From Auriscalpium vulgare (Eukaryota > Basidiomycota > Agaricomycetes > Russulales > Auriscalpiaceae), in contig JAHBBC010000008.1 in assembly GCA_019915015.1 (NCBI GenBank), positions 744,001-808,000 of the forward strand: a stretch of 64,000 nt of DNA. Direction: 5' to 3'. A program made the position numbers and the translations under genes. The notes beneath the pieces are model-generated. The model had not been told where the DNA came from. It worked only from the letters and a program-made list of their open reading frames with translations, and searched no databases. Shown piece after piece: positions 11,224 to 24,930 of the stretch (position 1 is its first letter; each line of letters starts with the position of its first letter).

Positions 11224-13829
11224 GACCTTCAACCGCGCGCTCGTTCTCAGCCATCCCCCCTTACCTGGTGTTCATAGCAGCACTCGTCACATGGATGACC
11301 CGTATGCCGACTCTGATGATCAGCAGGAAGGGTTCACGGAAGGACGACTTAGAAGGGCGGAGCCCTCCCGTCTGGATGTAGGCGAGCGATGGTGGGTGCG
11401 ACGCTACGTGGCGCTCGAGCAAGCTGGTTATATACTGCGGCCCCGCTATCATCCCAACTGGAAGCCGTCATGGAGTGGCAAATGGAATTGGAGGGTGCGC
11501 ACATTCTGTGAAGACAGTCTACCCAATCAGGTACGCAGAGTCTTGCTTTCGGCCTACATGTGTTGACGCTCTGTTGTCCTCGCCGACAGTGGAGATGGGG
11601 CGTGATCGACGCAACGCGTAAGTCCGATGGAGCTCAGGTCGTTCTTAAGAAGATCCATTTCTACGACGAGAGAGAGATCGAGATGTACAAGTTTTTCACG
11701 TCGGAGCCTGTCGCGTCGGATCCAAGGAACCATTCTCTCGTGCCCTACGAGACCCTCTACCTACCAGGGGTTCCGGAACCCATCCTCGTCATGCCTTTGA
11801 TGCGACCCATCTACAGCCCCCCATTCCAGACTTTCGGCGAAGTTGTACCGTTTCTCTCCCAAATTTTCGAGGTCTGCCTGGTCTCTCGCATCAGACACCA
11901 CCACAGTCGCTGACAGCCTTTTGCAGGGGATCCAGTTAATGCACGAGTGCCACATTGCTCATCGGTATGCTCTTATTTCTTGCTGTGCGACAGCGACAGT
12001 ATCAGGCTTACGGTGCCGTCGGCTAGGGACTGTACGCTATATAATTTCGTCATGGATGCGCTGTCGATGTACCCCAACGGGTTTCACGCTATGAAGATCA
12101 ACCTCAATCAAGATTGGACGGGTGAGGCCCGACACTTAACCCGCACGGAGGCGCGGCCTCGCTACTATCTCATCGACTACGGGATATCCGTACGACTGCC
12201 GCCCGAGGATGGTCCTCCGTTGATCCTGCCGGTGCCTGGGGGCGACAAGTCAGTCCCTGAATTCCGCCACCTGGATGTCCCAAGCAACCCCTTCCCTATT
12301 GATGTGTTCTACCTTGGTAGTATGATTCGACAGCACTTCATTTCGGTAATTCGCGCACAATACCTTTTCTCAGATTATGGGCTCACTCCTTCGCAGAAAT
12401 ATCACGGATTTGACTTCCTGGAGGCGCTGGTAGACGGTATGACGCAGGAAGATCCTTCCAAGCGTCCGACCATGGGGGAAGTGGTTTCGCGCTTCGCGGC
12501 AATCCGTAGTGCATTGGGCAGCCGCAAACTTCGTGGTCGTCTCGTTGGAAAGAGAGAGTTCATCTTATTTCGCTTCATCCGAGATATCAGTCACTTGTAC
12601 AGGGCTGCGGTTTATATGCTGCGCGGCCTCCCAGCGATGGCGGGTCCGTGACACTTCGTCGTTAGAATAGTGATCGTCAGGCTTATATTCGGACGGTGCC
12701 GTTGTCCTACGTTCTTGAGATGTGTCGTTCCATCCATTTAATCCAGTAATTACTATGCAACCATAAAATTGAAAGGGGGAATCTTTGAAAGGAGTGTAGT
12801 GTTCTGAAACGAAGCGGCTAGACTGAAAAATCGAAGAAAATACAGGTGCTCGAGTCAAATTAGAAACCTCATAATTTGTCTAACGGGCTTGGGGGCGAAC
12901 CACTGCGGTCGTCAGAGTCACCGCCGCCGCGAATCACCGTCTGCTCACCTTTGTTCTCGCGATGAGACTGGTCTATCCGATCATTGAGAAGTATGAAATG
13001 TCGAGGGAGAATGAGCCGCACCAATTGTCTTGCGGGGAAAAGGCACCGACAATATGACCCCACTAGCTGCACGTTCTCCGCTCAGCCCTGCTTTCGCTTC
13101 TCTGCGCTCGGCCCTCCTAAGTACTGGCATGGAATAGGATTCATAGAATAAATGAGAAGTCAGATCGGCATCGCGGGTGGCGCACCGATGTTTTGGTCAT
13201 GGAGAGTGACTCCGCGGATTAGAACTCGTCGGATGAGTACTTGTGCATGGAGGTCCTTTAAGATGGATCAATATGACGATCAAGGTTCTAGGACATGAAG
13301 ACACGTACTCGAGAGATCTCACAAATCGTTTGCGCAGTCCGCCGGTATCGCTCAGCCCTGAAGAAAAAAAGGATGAGAGAGGGAGGCTTTGCGAGGGAAT
13401 CCCTCAACGACCGCGCTCTGGTTGTACATAGATGAGAATAGACTAACGGAAGATCAACAATGAACGCACTGTCGCAGCCTCTGGGGCACGAGCCATACTT
13501 GCTCGGGCGGGTCATCACCAAAAGAACTCAAATCGTCGTTATTTCCAAGGATTGAGAGGGCGTCCTGGATGTAAAGGTCTCCGATCTTCGTCTGGACCTG
13601 CGGGCCATGCCTTGTGATGAAGTTGAAAGGACCACTTTCAACGAATTCGCGCGCGGAGCTGAGGGAACTACCGTCCGTATAGGTGTGCCAAGCCGTTCTC
13701 TCTGCGGAGATGAGAGAAGAAATGGGCATGACGGCGAGAGGTATCGAATCGTGTGGGTGTGCTTCAACAGCGTAGCAACGTCGCTCATGTTTGACTGCGC
13801 CGGAACCGTGGAAATATTCGGCCCGCCGC
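11224..13829 (+). repeat. Segmental duplication, right copy (pairs with 826-3440)
   Basis: Right partner of the 2.6-kb duplication. This copy retains the family's upstream block and is followed at about 13830 by sequence related to 5940-6760, so it looks like the better-preserved context. 12652-13829 holds no supported gene. Confidence 0.9.
11291..12651 (+). CDS. Fungal kinase-like protein (copy 3, DYG variant)
   Basis: 377-aa protein almost identical to the gene at 894. Exons are 11291-11530, 11590-11871, 11927-11964, 12027-12345 and 12397-12651. It has the same motifs: VVLKK lysine, REIEMYKF, HRDCTLYN, DYG in place of DFG, GGDKSVPE. The third intron is 3 nt shorter than in the other copy, and the last intron (51 nt) is again stop-free and a multiple of three. 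Few coding changes separate the pair, which points to recent duplication or gene conversion. Function is inferred as kinase-like only. Confidence 0.88.
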
Positions 13830-14780
13830 GGCACAAACCAAACCCGTGTGCGAGCAGTCAGGAGACGGGGCCACGATCAATCCACACCCGATATAAGGGT
13901 GCTGGCTGCAAGTAGCCAAAGGTCAGATGAAAGACTGAAGAATTGCGTGCGTGTTTTGTTAGCACCGCCGACTGATCGAGACAATTGGCCCCGCACGATG
14001 CGCAGAAGCTGCAATGCGATATGGACGCTGCGTGGGCTTAAGACTGTCATGCAACATTGGTCGCAGCTACAGCAGTCGTAGTATTGTTGCGCTGTCCACA
14101 CAGGCTACAGCTAACTCGGTATGCCGTCAGTGGGAGGCGATATCGGTACATCAAGAAGAACGCACCACAAAAACGACAGGCTCGCGCGTCAACGTGGCCA
14201 ATTCTAACCGTTTATCTCGCTCCAGACGCTTCCAGACTTCGCTGCGTCGTCCTTCCTGGATCTTGCCGGCGTCCAGGAGCACTAACTTCTGCCAACTCGC
14301 GCCATACGTTAGTACCGGGGATGAGGTGGAAGCCAGACAGCATCACTACTGACCGTGCTATCGTGTTCAGCGGGCTACTGAGAGCTGCCGGCAAGCCATT
14401 GTGGTGGACGTTTTGCAAGAGAAGAGAGAAAAGACTTAGGAGAGACTGGCAGAAAATCGCGGCCGAGGCGGAGGCAACCCGGCGGGTTACCGGGCCGCGG
14501 AGGCACAGCCACCACCGATAGCTCCGAGCCGCGTCTGCTCGTCGCCGACCACCAAACTTGTCGCTATTGTTCGAACGGCGGCGTTGACCATAATGCTAGC
14601 CAAGGTTTTCAAGTGGCCCAACAATTCTTCAACACAACCTCACCTCCATCCTCGCTATGGGCGAAGTCGTTGGGGCTAACATCATCGACATTCCTAATTC
14701 ACGCGCCTTGTACTAGACTACTAAGCGTTCATCGGCCGCGGTAGCAATCCCAACCCCCAACCTCGCGTTCTTCCTTCAGC
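13830..14780 (+). other. Kinase upstream region (repeat family)
   Basis: No gene is supported. The stretch aligns with 5948-6929 and 33045-34025 and includes the GGTTACCGGGCC block at 14485-14496. The block is 285 nt before the next kinase ATG. Confidence 0.7.
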
Positions 14781-16116
14781 ATGAACGACATCCCCGGCAT
14801 ACAGGTTGCCGACCTCGACACTCTTGATCCACGCTCCTTTGCTCATAATGGTGCCATAAATGACATCGAAGAGTGGTGGGTCAATCATCGGGACTGGCTA
14901 GAGGAGTGCGGCTACAAACTCAGGCCTCGCTACCAGCACGGGTGGCAACCCTCGTGGAATCCAGACACGGACTTCTATCCGCACTTTGAGGATGGACAAG
15001 TTTCTTACGTACGTCAATCTTCCAGATTCCTCCGACAGCCTCTGAGCTCGCAACAGAAGGGACGCATCATGGACGCTGTGCGCCAATTGGACGGTGTATA
15101 TGTAGTTTTCAAGAAGGTCCCCATGGGCCCGGGGGTGGATGAGGTGGAGGTCAACAGACTCCTGTCAAGTCCAGCTCTTGCATCCGACCCTGCCAACCAT
15201 TCCGCGCCGCTTCTGGACGTCTTGGAGGTACCCGATGAACCGGGACAACAACTCATCGTGATGCCGCAGCTGCGTCCCTACAACAATCCAGAGTTTGAGA
15301 CTATTGGCGAAGCGATTGCCTTTTTTCATCAGATATTCGAGGTCAGTGCCGCGGAGCAGGTCTCCGTAGTTATCCATTTTACTCGGCATCTCCGAAGGGT
15401 CTGCAGTTCATGCATCAACATCATATCGCCCACAGGTGAGCTCAATGCCTGTCTTTCCATGGTGTGATGCTCATCCTCTTGATGCAGGGACTGCACGAAT
15501 GGGAACATCGCATTGGATCCATCCGGGATGTACCCCGAATCATTTCATCCCCATCCAAGGAGGCTGCACATGCGTCGAGATTTCAAGGGAAAAGCGAAAT
15601 ATTACACCCGCACGCAGCGCCCGCCGCGGTATCTCTTCATTGATTTTGGCCTCTCTCGAATTTATCCCCCGGAGCTCGGACCACCCATCGACATAGCGTC
15701 TCGAGGTGGGGACAAGTCAGCACCGGAACACGTCGACACCGACATACCGTGCAACCCGTTCCCTACTGACGTTTACTACCTGGGCAATTTGATTCGCGAA
15801 AGGTTCATCTTTGTATGTGTGTCGCCCTGCTTCACCGCCTCACTCTAACAGCATCCCGCAGAAATACCGCGGGTTTTCATTCGTGCGGCCGTTGGTCGAT
15901 GACATGGTTGCGCAGGACCCCGACAAGCGACCGCAGATGGATGAAGCAGTGATGCGCTTCAAGGAGATCCGTGCCTCCGTGAGCTCGTGGAAATTGCGTT
16001 CGCGGATGGTTCGGCGGGACGAGGCTATCCTGAACGGGGTGTATCACTCCGCTTTACATTGGCATCGACGACTGGGATACATACTTACCAGGAAGCCTGC
16101 GATACCTGACGCCTGA
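14781..16116 (+). CDS. Fungal kinase-like protein (copy 4)
   Basis: 376-aa kinase-like protein, closest to the genes at 6930 and 34026. Exons are 14781-15008, 15057-15341, 15398-15435, 15488-15812 and 15862-16116. The first intron is 48 nt, in frame and stop-free; I place it by homology, because reading through would insert 16 residues missing from all relatives. Motifs: EEWWVNHRDWLEECGYKL, VVFKK lysine, EVEVNRLLSS, HRDCTNGN, IDFGLS, GGDKSAPEH, tail YILTRKPAIPDA. Kinase role inferred; substrate unknown. Confidence 0.88.
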
Positions 16117-17930
16117 CGTGACCTTCTATTCGCGAATTGTCTACGTTTTAGTGTTCATCTACTCCCAATACACTCTCGTTGCTGTTAAGTCTGATCGTTT
16201 ACTAGCCATCGCACTGTCGATTCCGTCACAATAGTTGGCAGTCATTGTGGTGATTCTATTTCCAAAGATTATCTATATATCTGACATGCCATGTCGTCGC
16301 CGAGCGATATGTATCATCGGTTGGTCTACAAATCCGCGAGGCAGCTGATTAGCCTAACACCGCACGTCTACGTTGTTGTCCAAGGACAAGATGCTGATTT
16401 TCAGCGGGATACTGCACAACCTATTGCTCGACGTCCGCACCTGGGCCGGACTCTCCCACTTGACTGAATGTATGTTGTATTTCACGTCACGACCGAACAC
16501 CAGAAAATGCTGATCGCAGCGGCGCCAAGGTCCAAGGTCCTGCCCCGGAGACTGAGCGGAACGGACGCCGAGACGGGCCCATATCCCTTGCCAACGCTCT
16601 TGCATACGACCGTCGACGGAAAAGTGAGGATATAGGTGTTCCTGTGAGAGTTGGATGAGTGAGGAATCTTCGAGCGCGCACTTACGTCATGAACTGGCCA
16701 GCAGACCCGAAATTGCCCCTCGCAAAATGGGACGTGCGCATCGACACCGTGCATCTGCTCGAGGCGCACCAGGAGTAACTTGGAACGAGGGATACCTTGA
16801 CAACGGCCGGATGAGAACGTTTAGTTTTGCTAATGGGGCGGTCAGAAGGGAGAGAGAGCACATGAAGACCGTGTTTGGACATCATGTACTCTGTCAACCA
16901 GCACGCGCACTGGCTTCCATTACGCAGCGAGTCTTGAACGAGTATGGGATTGGGAGGATGCGATTCCGTCTGGTGTAGCGAAGCAAGAGGAAAGAGTCCG
17001 CGATGCTCAAAGTCGGCGTCAGCAATCAAGACGCTCATAGTCCCAGCCTGAAGATGCTGGTTCAAAATACGCATGCAGAGGGCAAGATGAGCTAGGTACT
17101 TACGCGCGGCCTCCGCCCCGGTGTGCGCATTCGGGTTGCGCGCTGTCAGGCCTCGATCCATTCCCAATACAGAGGTTCTGGCAAGCAGCCATGGGGTCGA
17201 TGGAACGATTAGTTAATCAATCGAGACGGTGTGTGTGCGCGCGGGGGAAGTGCAGAGCGGGGAAATGCGTTGATGCGGCAAAAGCATGGGCGAGATCAAC
17301 GAGGTGAAATGCGATATGAGAGCATCGTGGGCTTAATGGCTCTCGCATAACATGGGTCGCAGCGACGGCAGTCGGAATGCTGATGCGCAGGCTACAGCTA
17401 ACCCGGTATGCAGTCAGTAGGAGGCGGTATCGGCACATCTCGAAGAACGCACATCAAAGAAGACACATTCGCGTGTCCGGGTAGTAACCTCTAACCACTT
17501 GTCCAGCTGCAGACGCTTCCCGACTTCGTTGCTGCGTCGTCCCTTACAGGATCTTGCTGTGTCCAGGAACATCAACTTCGCGCCATACGTGACCGGGAAC
17601 GAGGCAGGACGTCGGGCAGCAGACCCAGTCTCACCACTTCCTGTGAGAGCTCGAATTCAGCGGGCTACAGTGAGCTGCGAGCAATGCTTTGTCGTGGACG
17701 TGCTGCGAGAGGGGAGACTCGCAGAAAATGGCGGCCGAGACGACCGGCCCAGGCAGGCCCCGACGGGTTACCGGGCCGCGGGCCCGTACAGCCTCCGACG
17801 CGACGCGTCTGCTCGCCACCCGGCTCGGTATTGTTCGAGAGCGTTGACCATGTAGCTATCCAAGGCCCGTCGTGTGGCCCATCAACCCACCAACTCATTC
17901 TTTACTCACTCCCTCACTCCCATCCTCAAC
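16117..17930. other. Intergenic repeat-family DNA before kinase copy 5
   Basis: No supported gene. 16330-16700 is related to 35560-36060, and 17400-17890 is the usual kinase upstream region with GGTTACCGGGCC at 17766-17777 (165 nt before the ATG). 17400-17890 also occurs in inverted orientation at about 44610-45110. Confidence 0.65.
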
Positions 17931-19270
17931 ATGAGCGAAGCCGCTCGGGCTCACATCGCCGACGTCCTCGCTTTCGAATCCCCATTTCCGCCTGACTCAC
18001 TTGTCCCGCACGGCGGTCTGAGAGACTGGGAAGAGTGGTGGGTCAAGCACCGCGATTGGCTCCAGGAACGCGGATATAGGCTCAGGCGACGCTACCAACC
18101 CAACTGGGAACCATCGTGGAATATAGGAAAGGAAAGTCATGTGAGGTACGAGGACGGGCAGTCTGGCCTCGTGAGTCCTTTCGCGGAGTCGCCGCAGGGA
18201 CACTGTGCTTATAGTGCTGCAGTATTGGCGCATCCTGGATGCCGTGCGCATATCTGACGGCGCATATGTGGTATTCAAGAAGGTCCCTACGGCTTCTGTA
18301 GTCCACGAAGTCGAGGTCAACGAGCTGTTATGTACCCCGCCACTCGTGAACGATCCGCGTAACCACTGCGCCCCGCTCCTGGAGATTTTGGAGGTTCCAG
18401 ATGAACCAGGCCAGAAGATCATCGTGATGCCACAACTTCGGCCACATGATGATCCGAATTTCGACACCATTGGTGAGGCATTCGCATTCTTCACCCAGAT
18501 CTTCGAAGTACGTGCCTCAGATTGCTACCCTGAAATGAATCCTGGGACTCATAAGTGTGCAGGGGCTGCAGTTCATTCACGAGAACCACGTTGCCCATAG
18601 GTGAGCAATATGCCTCGCAGCTTGCCCACTTTCGATAACTTCCGCAGGGATTGCACACTCGCCAATATTTGCATGGATCCAGGAATGTTCCCGAAGCCTT
18701 TCCACCCGGTCAATCTTCAAATGCGCAGAGACTGGAAAGGAAAGGCAAGGTACTACACGCGCACTCAGCGACCACCGCGTTATTTCTTCATCGATTTCGG
18801 TCTGTCCGGAATCTACCCCCAGGAATCAGGCCCGCCGCTGGACAAACCATATCGCGGCGGTGACAGGACCGTTCCCGAACACGTCGACACCAGCATACCG
18901 TGCAACCCATTCCCCTCTGATGTTTACTACTTGGGGAACCTAATCCGAGAACGCTTCATCTTAGTACGCAGTGCATTGCATCGCCCTTGCCACCCCTTCT
19001 CACGGCGTGTCGCAGAGATACCATGGGTTCTCCATGATGCAGCCGCTGGTGAACGCCATGGTCGCGCAGGATCCGGCCAAGCGACCGCAGATGGATGAGG
19101 TGTTGACACGCTTCAAGGCGATCCGCGCGTCCGTCACCTCGTGGAAGATGCGCTCGCGAATGGTTAGGCGGGACGAGGATTTTGTAGTAAAGGTCTACAG
19201 GGCTACTGGACACTGGTATCGCCGACTCGGTTACATACTTACGAGGACGCCTGCGATTCCTGACGCCTGA
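17931..19270 (+). CDS. Fungal kinase-like protein (copy 5)
   Basis: 377-aa kinase-like protein. Exons are 17931-18170, 18223-18507, 18563-18600, 18648-18963 and 19016-19270. I chose the ATG at 17931, which gives the N terminus MSEAARAHIADVL, over an in-frame ATG 57 nt upstream because the latter lies in the conserved non-coding leader. Motifs: EEWWVKHRDWLQERGY, VVFKK lysine, EVEVNELL, HRDCTLAN, IDFGLS, GGDRTVPEH, tail HWYRRLGYILTRTPAIPDA. It is more diverged than copies 2, 4 and 8 but has the same exon plan. Confidence 0.88.
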
Positions 19271-21034
19271 CGCCGACGTGGACGTATATTCTTATCATGC
19301 GCGCCGTTTGACTGGAACCCACTCTCCCTTCACTTCCCCTTGCCATTCTGTCGTCGTCTCTCATCACCACAGGGTATACGGTCACCGAAATGAGTAGTCA
19401 TTTTTCGTACCGTACAGATCCTATCACTAACTAAGGTCTTTCAACACCCTCCACGTCGTCGGCGCTGAGTCAAGTCTATTATTGATAAAGATGTTTCGCT
19501 GAGCAGTCGGCCTGGCATTCACCGTGCCGCCGCGATGCCCGCCGCGGAGTCTCTGAGCAGAACCGACAACGTGGCAGGCGCATTTCACTTGCCACGCGTA
19601 CGCCCGTCGGCGAACAAGCAGTGCGGATATACGGTGTTCCTGTGAGAGATGGATGAGTGACCAATAACTTGGGGGATCCAAGCGACCCCGCACAGAATAG
19701 CGCACTTACGTCATGGCTAGCACCCCAAATCGTGCCTCGCGGTGCCCGTGCGCCCACTGCTCGAGGCGCACCACGTCTTGACCTGACGCTAGACGCCGTT
19801 TTCAGGCGCGTGATGTAACCGGGCACGAGGAGGCCTTGGCAACAGAAAGAGAGCTACCGTCTCTGACGCCTTCCGCGCATTTGCCGTCGGCTGTCCTCGA
19901 GCCGCAGCATGTATTGGCCATCAGCTCTCCTCGGTGAGCAGCGCAAGAACAGCGCAAAAACTCCCTGGCGGGAGCGGTTCACTGGTTGGGTATCTCATGC
20001 GGAGGTCAGAAGTGAGAGGACATGAATTACGTCCTTGGGTGTGTGCTGCGGACCAGCGTCCGCAGCTTCGAGCCCCGACAGACCTGTAAGGTGAAAAGAG
20101 CGAATCGAGCGACGGACTCACCGCTGTTTGCAAAAATTCGCGGCGTCGCATGATCACAACTTCTGTGCATGCCTACGTAGCACGGTGAATCGATCGACGT
20201 GGACGTGGCCCGGCGATGCGGCATAAGACCGGCGCCTGATCGATGGCAGGCTAGTCGCGGTCAGTAGGAGGCGAAGTGTGGCTAATGAAGGGCGCACCGC
20301 AATAGGATCCAGTCACCTCTGCAAAGTTCACACTACACGATACCCCGTCCCTTAGCAGCCGCTTGCTGTGAGTACTGGTGGATGCTGAGGCGGCAGAAGG
20401 CGCAAAACCTTGGTAACCAGACATAAGGATTGTCACTCAGCTATCTCTGAGTCAGCTTGAGCATGTCTGAGGAGAGTATTTCCTTGCCTCAGAGCGTTTT
20501 CATCAGCGGGCTGCTAGCTGGGCCTTGTTGTAGACGTGATGAGAGGCTCAGGGAGAGATCCTGAGGCGGCGACGGACCGGCCCGAGGTATTACCGGGCCG
20601 GGGGCAGCACAGCCACGGTTCGCTGGCAGGAGGAGCGCGGCCAGCGAGCTCAACATTGAGCTCGACTTACCTCTGAGTCCCCGAACTTCGGAACGTCCTG
20701 AACCTTGAAGCCTGAAAGTGAGATTTCAAGTCTTTGGCCATATAGCTCACAATCAAACCGGTACTTACCCGCACACTGCAGGCATCTGTCGGCGCACTCG
20801 CTATGGAAGGCCATGCTGTTCCTGCTGGCGTGCACTGTGATTTTTCTACTGAACCCCGAGTATGCGTTCGTGACCACTCTGCGCGGTGTGATGCCGGAGA
20901 TGTTGCGGATGGTCACAGCGCCGCGTACTATAAGTTATCTAGTCTCGTACACGTAAGCTCATCAGCCCGGTCCTAGCGCGCCAAATTCTGACCGCCCCCT
21001 CGAAGCATCCCCATCCAACAGTACGACGATTCTA
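19271..21034. other. Intergenic repeat-family DNA before kinase copy 6
   Basis: No supported gene. 19430-20600 is related to 35880-36790 and, inverted, to 43340-44470. It includes a variant of the upstream block (GGTATTACCGGGCC at 20586-20599, 436 nt before the next ATG). Confidence 0.65.
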
Positions 21035-22366
21035 ATGGAAGGCCCCCCACCTGTTGGCGTGAAGATCCCCATCCCACCTGAGTATGATAGGCCGCTCGGC
21101 GCATTGGGTAAAGAAGAAGACTGGTGGACCGAACATCGCGACTGGCTTGCTATGTGTGGCTACCAACTCAGGCGTCGCTATCAAGCCGACTGGACACCGT
21201 CTTTCAGGCCAGGTGATTGGCCCGATAACTACGAAGATGGAGTCTCCATATATGTGAGCTCTCTGCAAACATGTCAGGTTGGAGACGCTCAGTCGTCTCC
21301 CAGAAACCCGTCTTGGACGCCACACGCATCGTGAACGGAGTTGAGCAAGACGTCATTCTGAAAAGGCCACCCGCTCGCGCCGGATTGGAAGAAGTGGAGA
21401 CGTTCGAGCTCTTGACGTCCGAACCTCTCGCCGCGGATCCCCGGAATCATACCGCTCCTCTGCTCACTGTACTGCAGGTACCAGACGAGCCCGAGAAGCG
21501 CTTGCTTGTCATGCCGCTCTTGAGGCTCTTCGACAGCCCCAAATTCGAGACATTTGGGGAGGCCATCGCTTTCTTCACGCAGATATTTGAGGTATGTAGC
21601 TCTATTTATGACGTGGCGTGTCGTTATTTGACGAAACCACATCCCAAGGGCATCCAATTCATGCACGAGCATCGCATTGCGCACAGGTAAGGATGGTCTT
21701 AACATCGCTTTGCCATAGCGCCTGACAGTTTGCAGGGATTGTACGCACAACAATATCATGATGGATCCAACCGGCATGTACTCAGCTGCATTCCATCCGG
21801 CAAAGCAAAATATGCGTCGCGATTGGAAGGGCAAGGCGAAGCCTCGTCGCACCCGCACGCAGCTGCGTCCCCGGTATTTTCTCATCGATTTTGGTCTGTC
21901 TCGCTTCTACCCTCAGAGCGCTGGCGACGCGCCTATGGACCTTCCCGTGCAGGGTGGCGACAAATCCGTCCCCGAGCACGTCAATTACCATGCTCCCTGC
22001 GACTCGTTCGCCGTGGACGTCTACTACCTCGGGAATCTGATCCGCGAGGAGTTCATGATGGTAAACACTTACCCACTCCGTATCCCTTTGTTTCTGAAGA
22101 CTATTTGGCAGCGGTACCACGGGTTTTCCTTCATGCGCCCTCTGGTGGAAGACATGGTCGCGCGCGACCCTTCCAAGCGGCCGAAGATGGACGAAGTCGT
22201 AGCCCGCTTCAAGGAAATCCGGGAGTCGGTGAACTTCTGGAAGCTGCGCTCGCGCATGGTTCCTAGGAAGGAGTGGCGCATCGTCGGCTTCGGGAGGTCG
22301 CTGGGTCACTGGTATCGTCGCCTGGGATACATCATGACGAGGAAACCTGCCATCCCCGATTCATAG
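21035..22366 (+). CDS. Fungal kinase-like protein (copy 6)
   Basis: 374-aa kinase-like protein, the most diverged of the plus-strand group. Exons are 21035-21253, 21304-21591, 21649-21686, 21736-22060 and 22112-22366. Motifs: EEDWWTEHRDWLAMCGY, DVILKR lysine, EEVETFELLTS, HRDCTHNN, IDFGLS, GGDKSVPEH, tail HWYRRLGYIMTRKPAIPDS. The last intron (51 nt) is a multiple of three without a stop, as in copies 1 and 3, so the reading frame runs straight from exon 4 into exon 5. Confidence 0.88.
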
Positions 22367-24930
22367 CACGTCCTTCGTACATCTCTCATGTGTCCGTATA
22401 CATCTTTCCGCACTGTCAGTTCCCATGTTTCAGCGGTTGTCCCAATTCTATGCTGCTCATTTCAAGCTGCCGATTTTCACCGCAGTGCCATACACCAATC
22501 GCTGGGCGATACAATGTGTCATACATTTGTTTTCGAACCTACTACTGGACAAGCACGGCTGCGCAGGTCACTCTACGAGTGTGCCGTCATAGCGGGTGCT
22601 CGTGTGGGCAATTCCGTTCCGCACAGCTCCACGAGGCAAGCCCGGACCGCGACAACGTGGCCGCTGCTAAGCGACACGGTGTTGCAGAACGGATTCCGGA
22701 AGGCTGAGAATCGCAAGCACATCGTTGTCGAAACTAACAATTGAGACCGTCCAGTCAGTACTCGGAGTCGCCGTCTGTGGGCCGATGAGCTTTGGTCGTA
22801 AGAAGACCCGTAGCGAGGAGTTTAGCCTCGTGGCGCATGCGTAGTAGCGAACGCACGAAAGACGACGGAGGCTCTGTCAGGGAGCGAAAGAGAAGCGAGC
22901 GGAAGACAGCAGCGAGGCGAGCACAAGCTCCTCCAGCGGCGGCACTGCGGATGACAAGAGGGATCTTGAGACCACTGCGTCGGTTATTAGTCGTGTGATA
23001 CATAAGGAATACTCATACGTACACGCGATTCTCGCCATCTTGAGCGGTGCCATCACTGAAAGATATCAGAAATTTCCCGTTGGGCACACAAGGTCGCCAT
23101 TTGACAGCATCGTTCTATCTATGAGAGCATCGCCGAAGTGCCAGGAGAATTCGACGTAAGACAAAACGAGGACAATTGAGAGATACGCCGCACGTAGGAA
23201 GAAACCAAGTGCACTGCACTCAGAAGTTGCGTGCCACGGAAGTGGTATATGAGCCGCGGGGTGCGACCAGCGAGAAGAAGGTCTGTCACGGGCCTTGAGA
23301 CAAGGGAGAATGTTTCACTCACCCGTGTCGTCGCCGTGAGTCCGCTTGGCCCCATTGATAACGCTTCGAGAGCGAAAATACAGTTTTCTTTCTTCGGTAT
23401 TGGAATCAAGGGATCCCTCAGAATACTGCGCGACACGCTGCCTTCTCAGCGCCGGCTCAACGCGGTCGTGCCGAGCGGAGTCCGAACGGCACCGACAACG
23501 TGGCCACCCGCATACCTTCAATACTGCGGCCACCTTCGTGTGCGACAATGCAAGTGAGGATCCAAGGACAGGCAGTACCTGCAGGAAGCTTCAGAGACGT
23601 ATCTATGCAAAACGACCGGTTGAAGATACACGTACTTCGGTCACGGACCCTCGCATACCCAGGCTGAGAAACCGGCGTGTAAGCAAGCGCAAGAGTGCGT
23701 ATTCTTGGTGGCTTCGTCCTCGCGTTGGCTGTCGGCAGCCGTTTTGCGCAGACTGGCCCAAGCGGGAGGATGCAAGACAGAAATGGAAGCTATGCGCAGG
23801 ACTGAGTTCATGCGAGCTATGCACAGCCAGGCGTCCGATCGGTATACATAGAGCGAGAGAAGGCTGGCGCTGACGAAAGTACTTGCTCCGACGATTCAGT
23901 ACTTTGAAGCTGTGCGTGCGGGTAGCTAGTATAGCTCGGCAGAAATAAGCTACATAGATCGGAGGATCGAACAGTACGACAAGGTCCCAGTGCATCAGTC
24001 AGCTCTAAGCACCGGAGACGCGGAGTGGAGAAGGTCGCCAGAGTTCGATGACAGCTGCAGGAGCTGTGCATGCTAGATATAGACCAAATCTGCGCACTTA
24101 ATGAAGAGTCATTAGGAGTCGGACACATACATTCAAAATGACGAGCATACCGCAATGTAACGACCTAGCAACTTCTCCGCATCCTAGATCCACCCACCGG
24201 ACGCCCCATCCCAGCACATGCTTGATGGCACACGGTGCCCTTTCATATGATAGTGTCGGACCGCATCTGATTGCGTGTAAGTACTTCAAATCCGATAGCC
24301 AGAAGACGATGCCTACTGACCGCACAGGGCGGGGGTAGCACTTCGAGTCGCTTCAAACGTTGCGATGGCCAGCATCGTCTATTCCGTTCACCAATACCGC
24401 CACCCATGCGCCCTGATCCTTTGCTTTCTGTCTTCGATCTCCGCCCGGTTTCGGTCTTCGAGCTTCAGGTAAAGATTGGCGTGCGTCGATGTGATGCGCA
24501 TCCTAGAGACAACTTTGCCAGCTGGCGGAAACTGTGCGACTCTGTGCGAGCGTAGGAACTAAGCAAGGAAGAAAAGACTCCGAGCGTTCTGACTGGCAGC
24601 AGCAAGGAAGTCCTCCGAGTCGAACGACACGAATCAAAGGGGGACGCACATTTACTGTTCCCTGTACCCCGCATATCATATGGATAGTATGCAGTAACGT
24701 TGCCAGCGAGTGCGCTCTTGAGGATGCCAGTCGATGAGGAGGGCAAAGTTGAGGTAGCGGAGCAAAGTCGGATAATCGGGCGACTGCGGCGTGATTGCCG
24801 GAATCGCCGAAGCCATCACCGACGTGCCGCCGCGGCCGTTACACCGTCACCTACTTACCCTCCCCAGCAACTCCCCTAGAGTCTTTGAGCACGCAAGGCA
24901 TTCAAAAATCGTGTCGGAGGAGGTGAATGA
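22367..24930. other. Long intergenic stretch, no supported gene
   Basis: I find no open frame with motifs, splice structure or conservation. 22780-23560 is a strongly diverged relative of the kinase-flanking DNA at 8860-9640 (shared GACAACGTGG context near 23495). 23600-24930 looks unique within the window. Confidence 0.5.
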
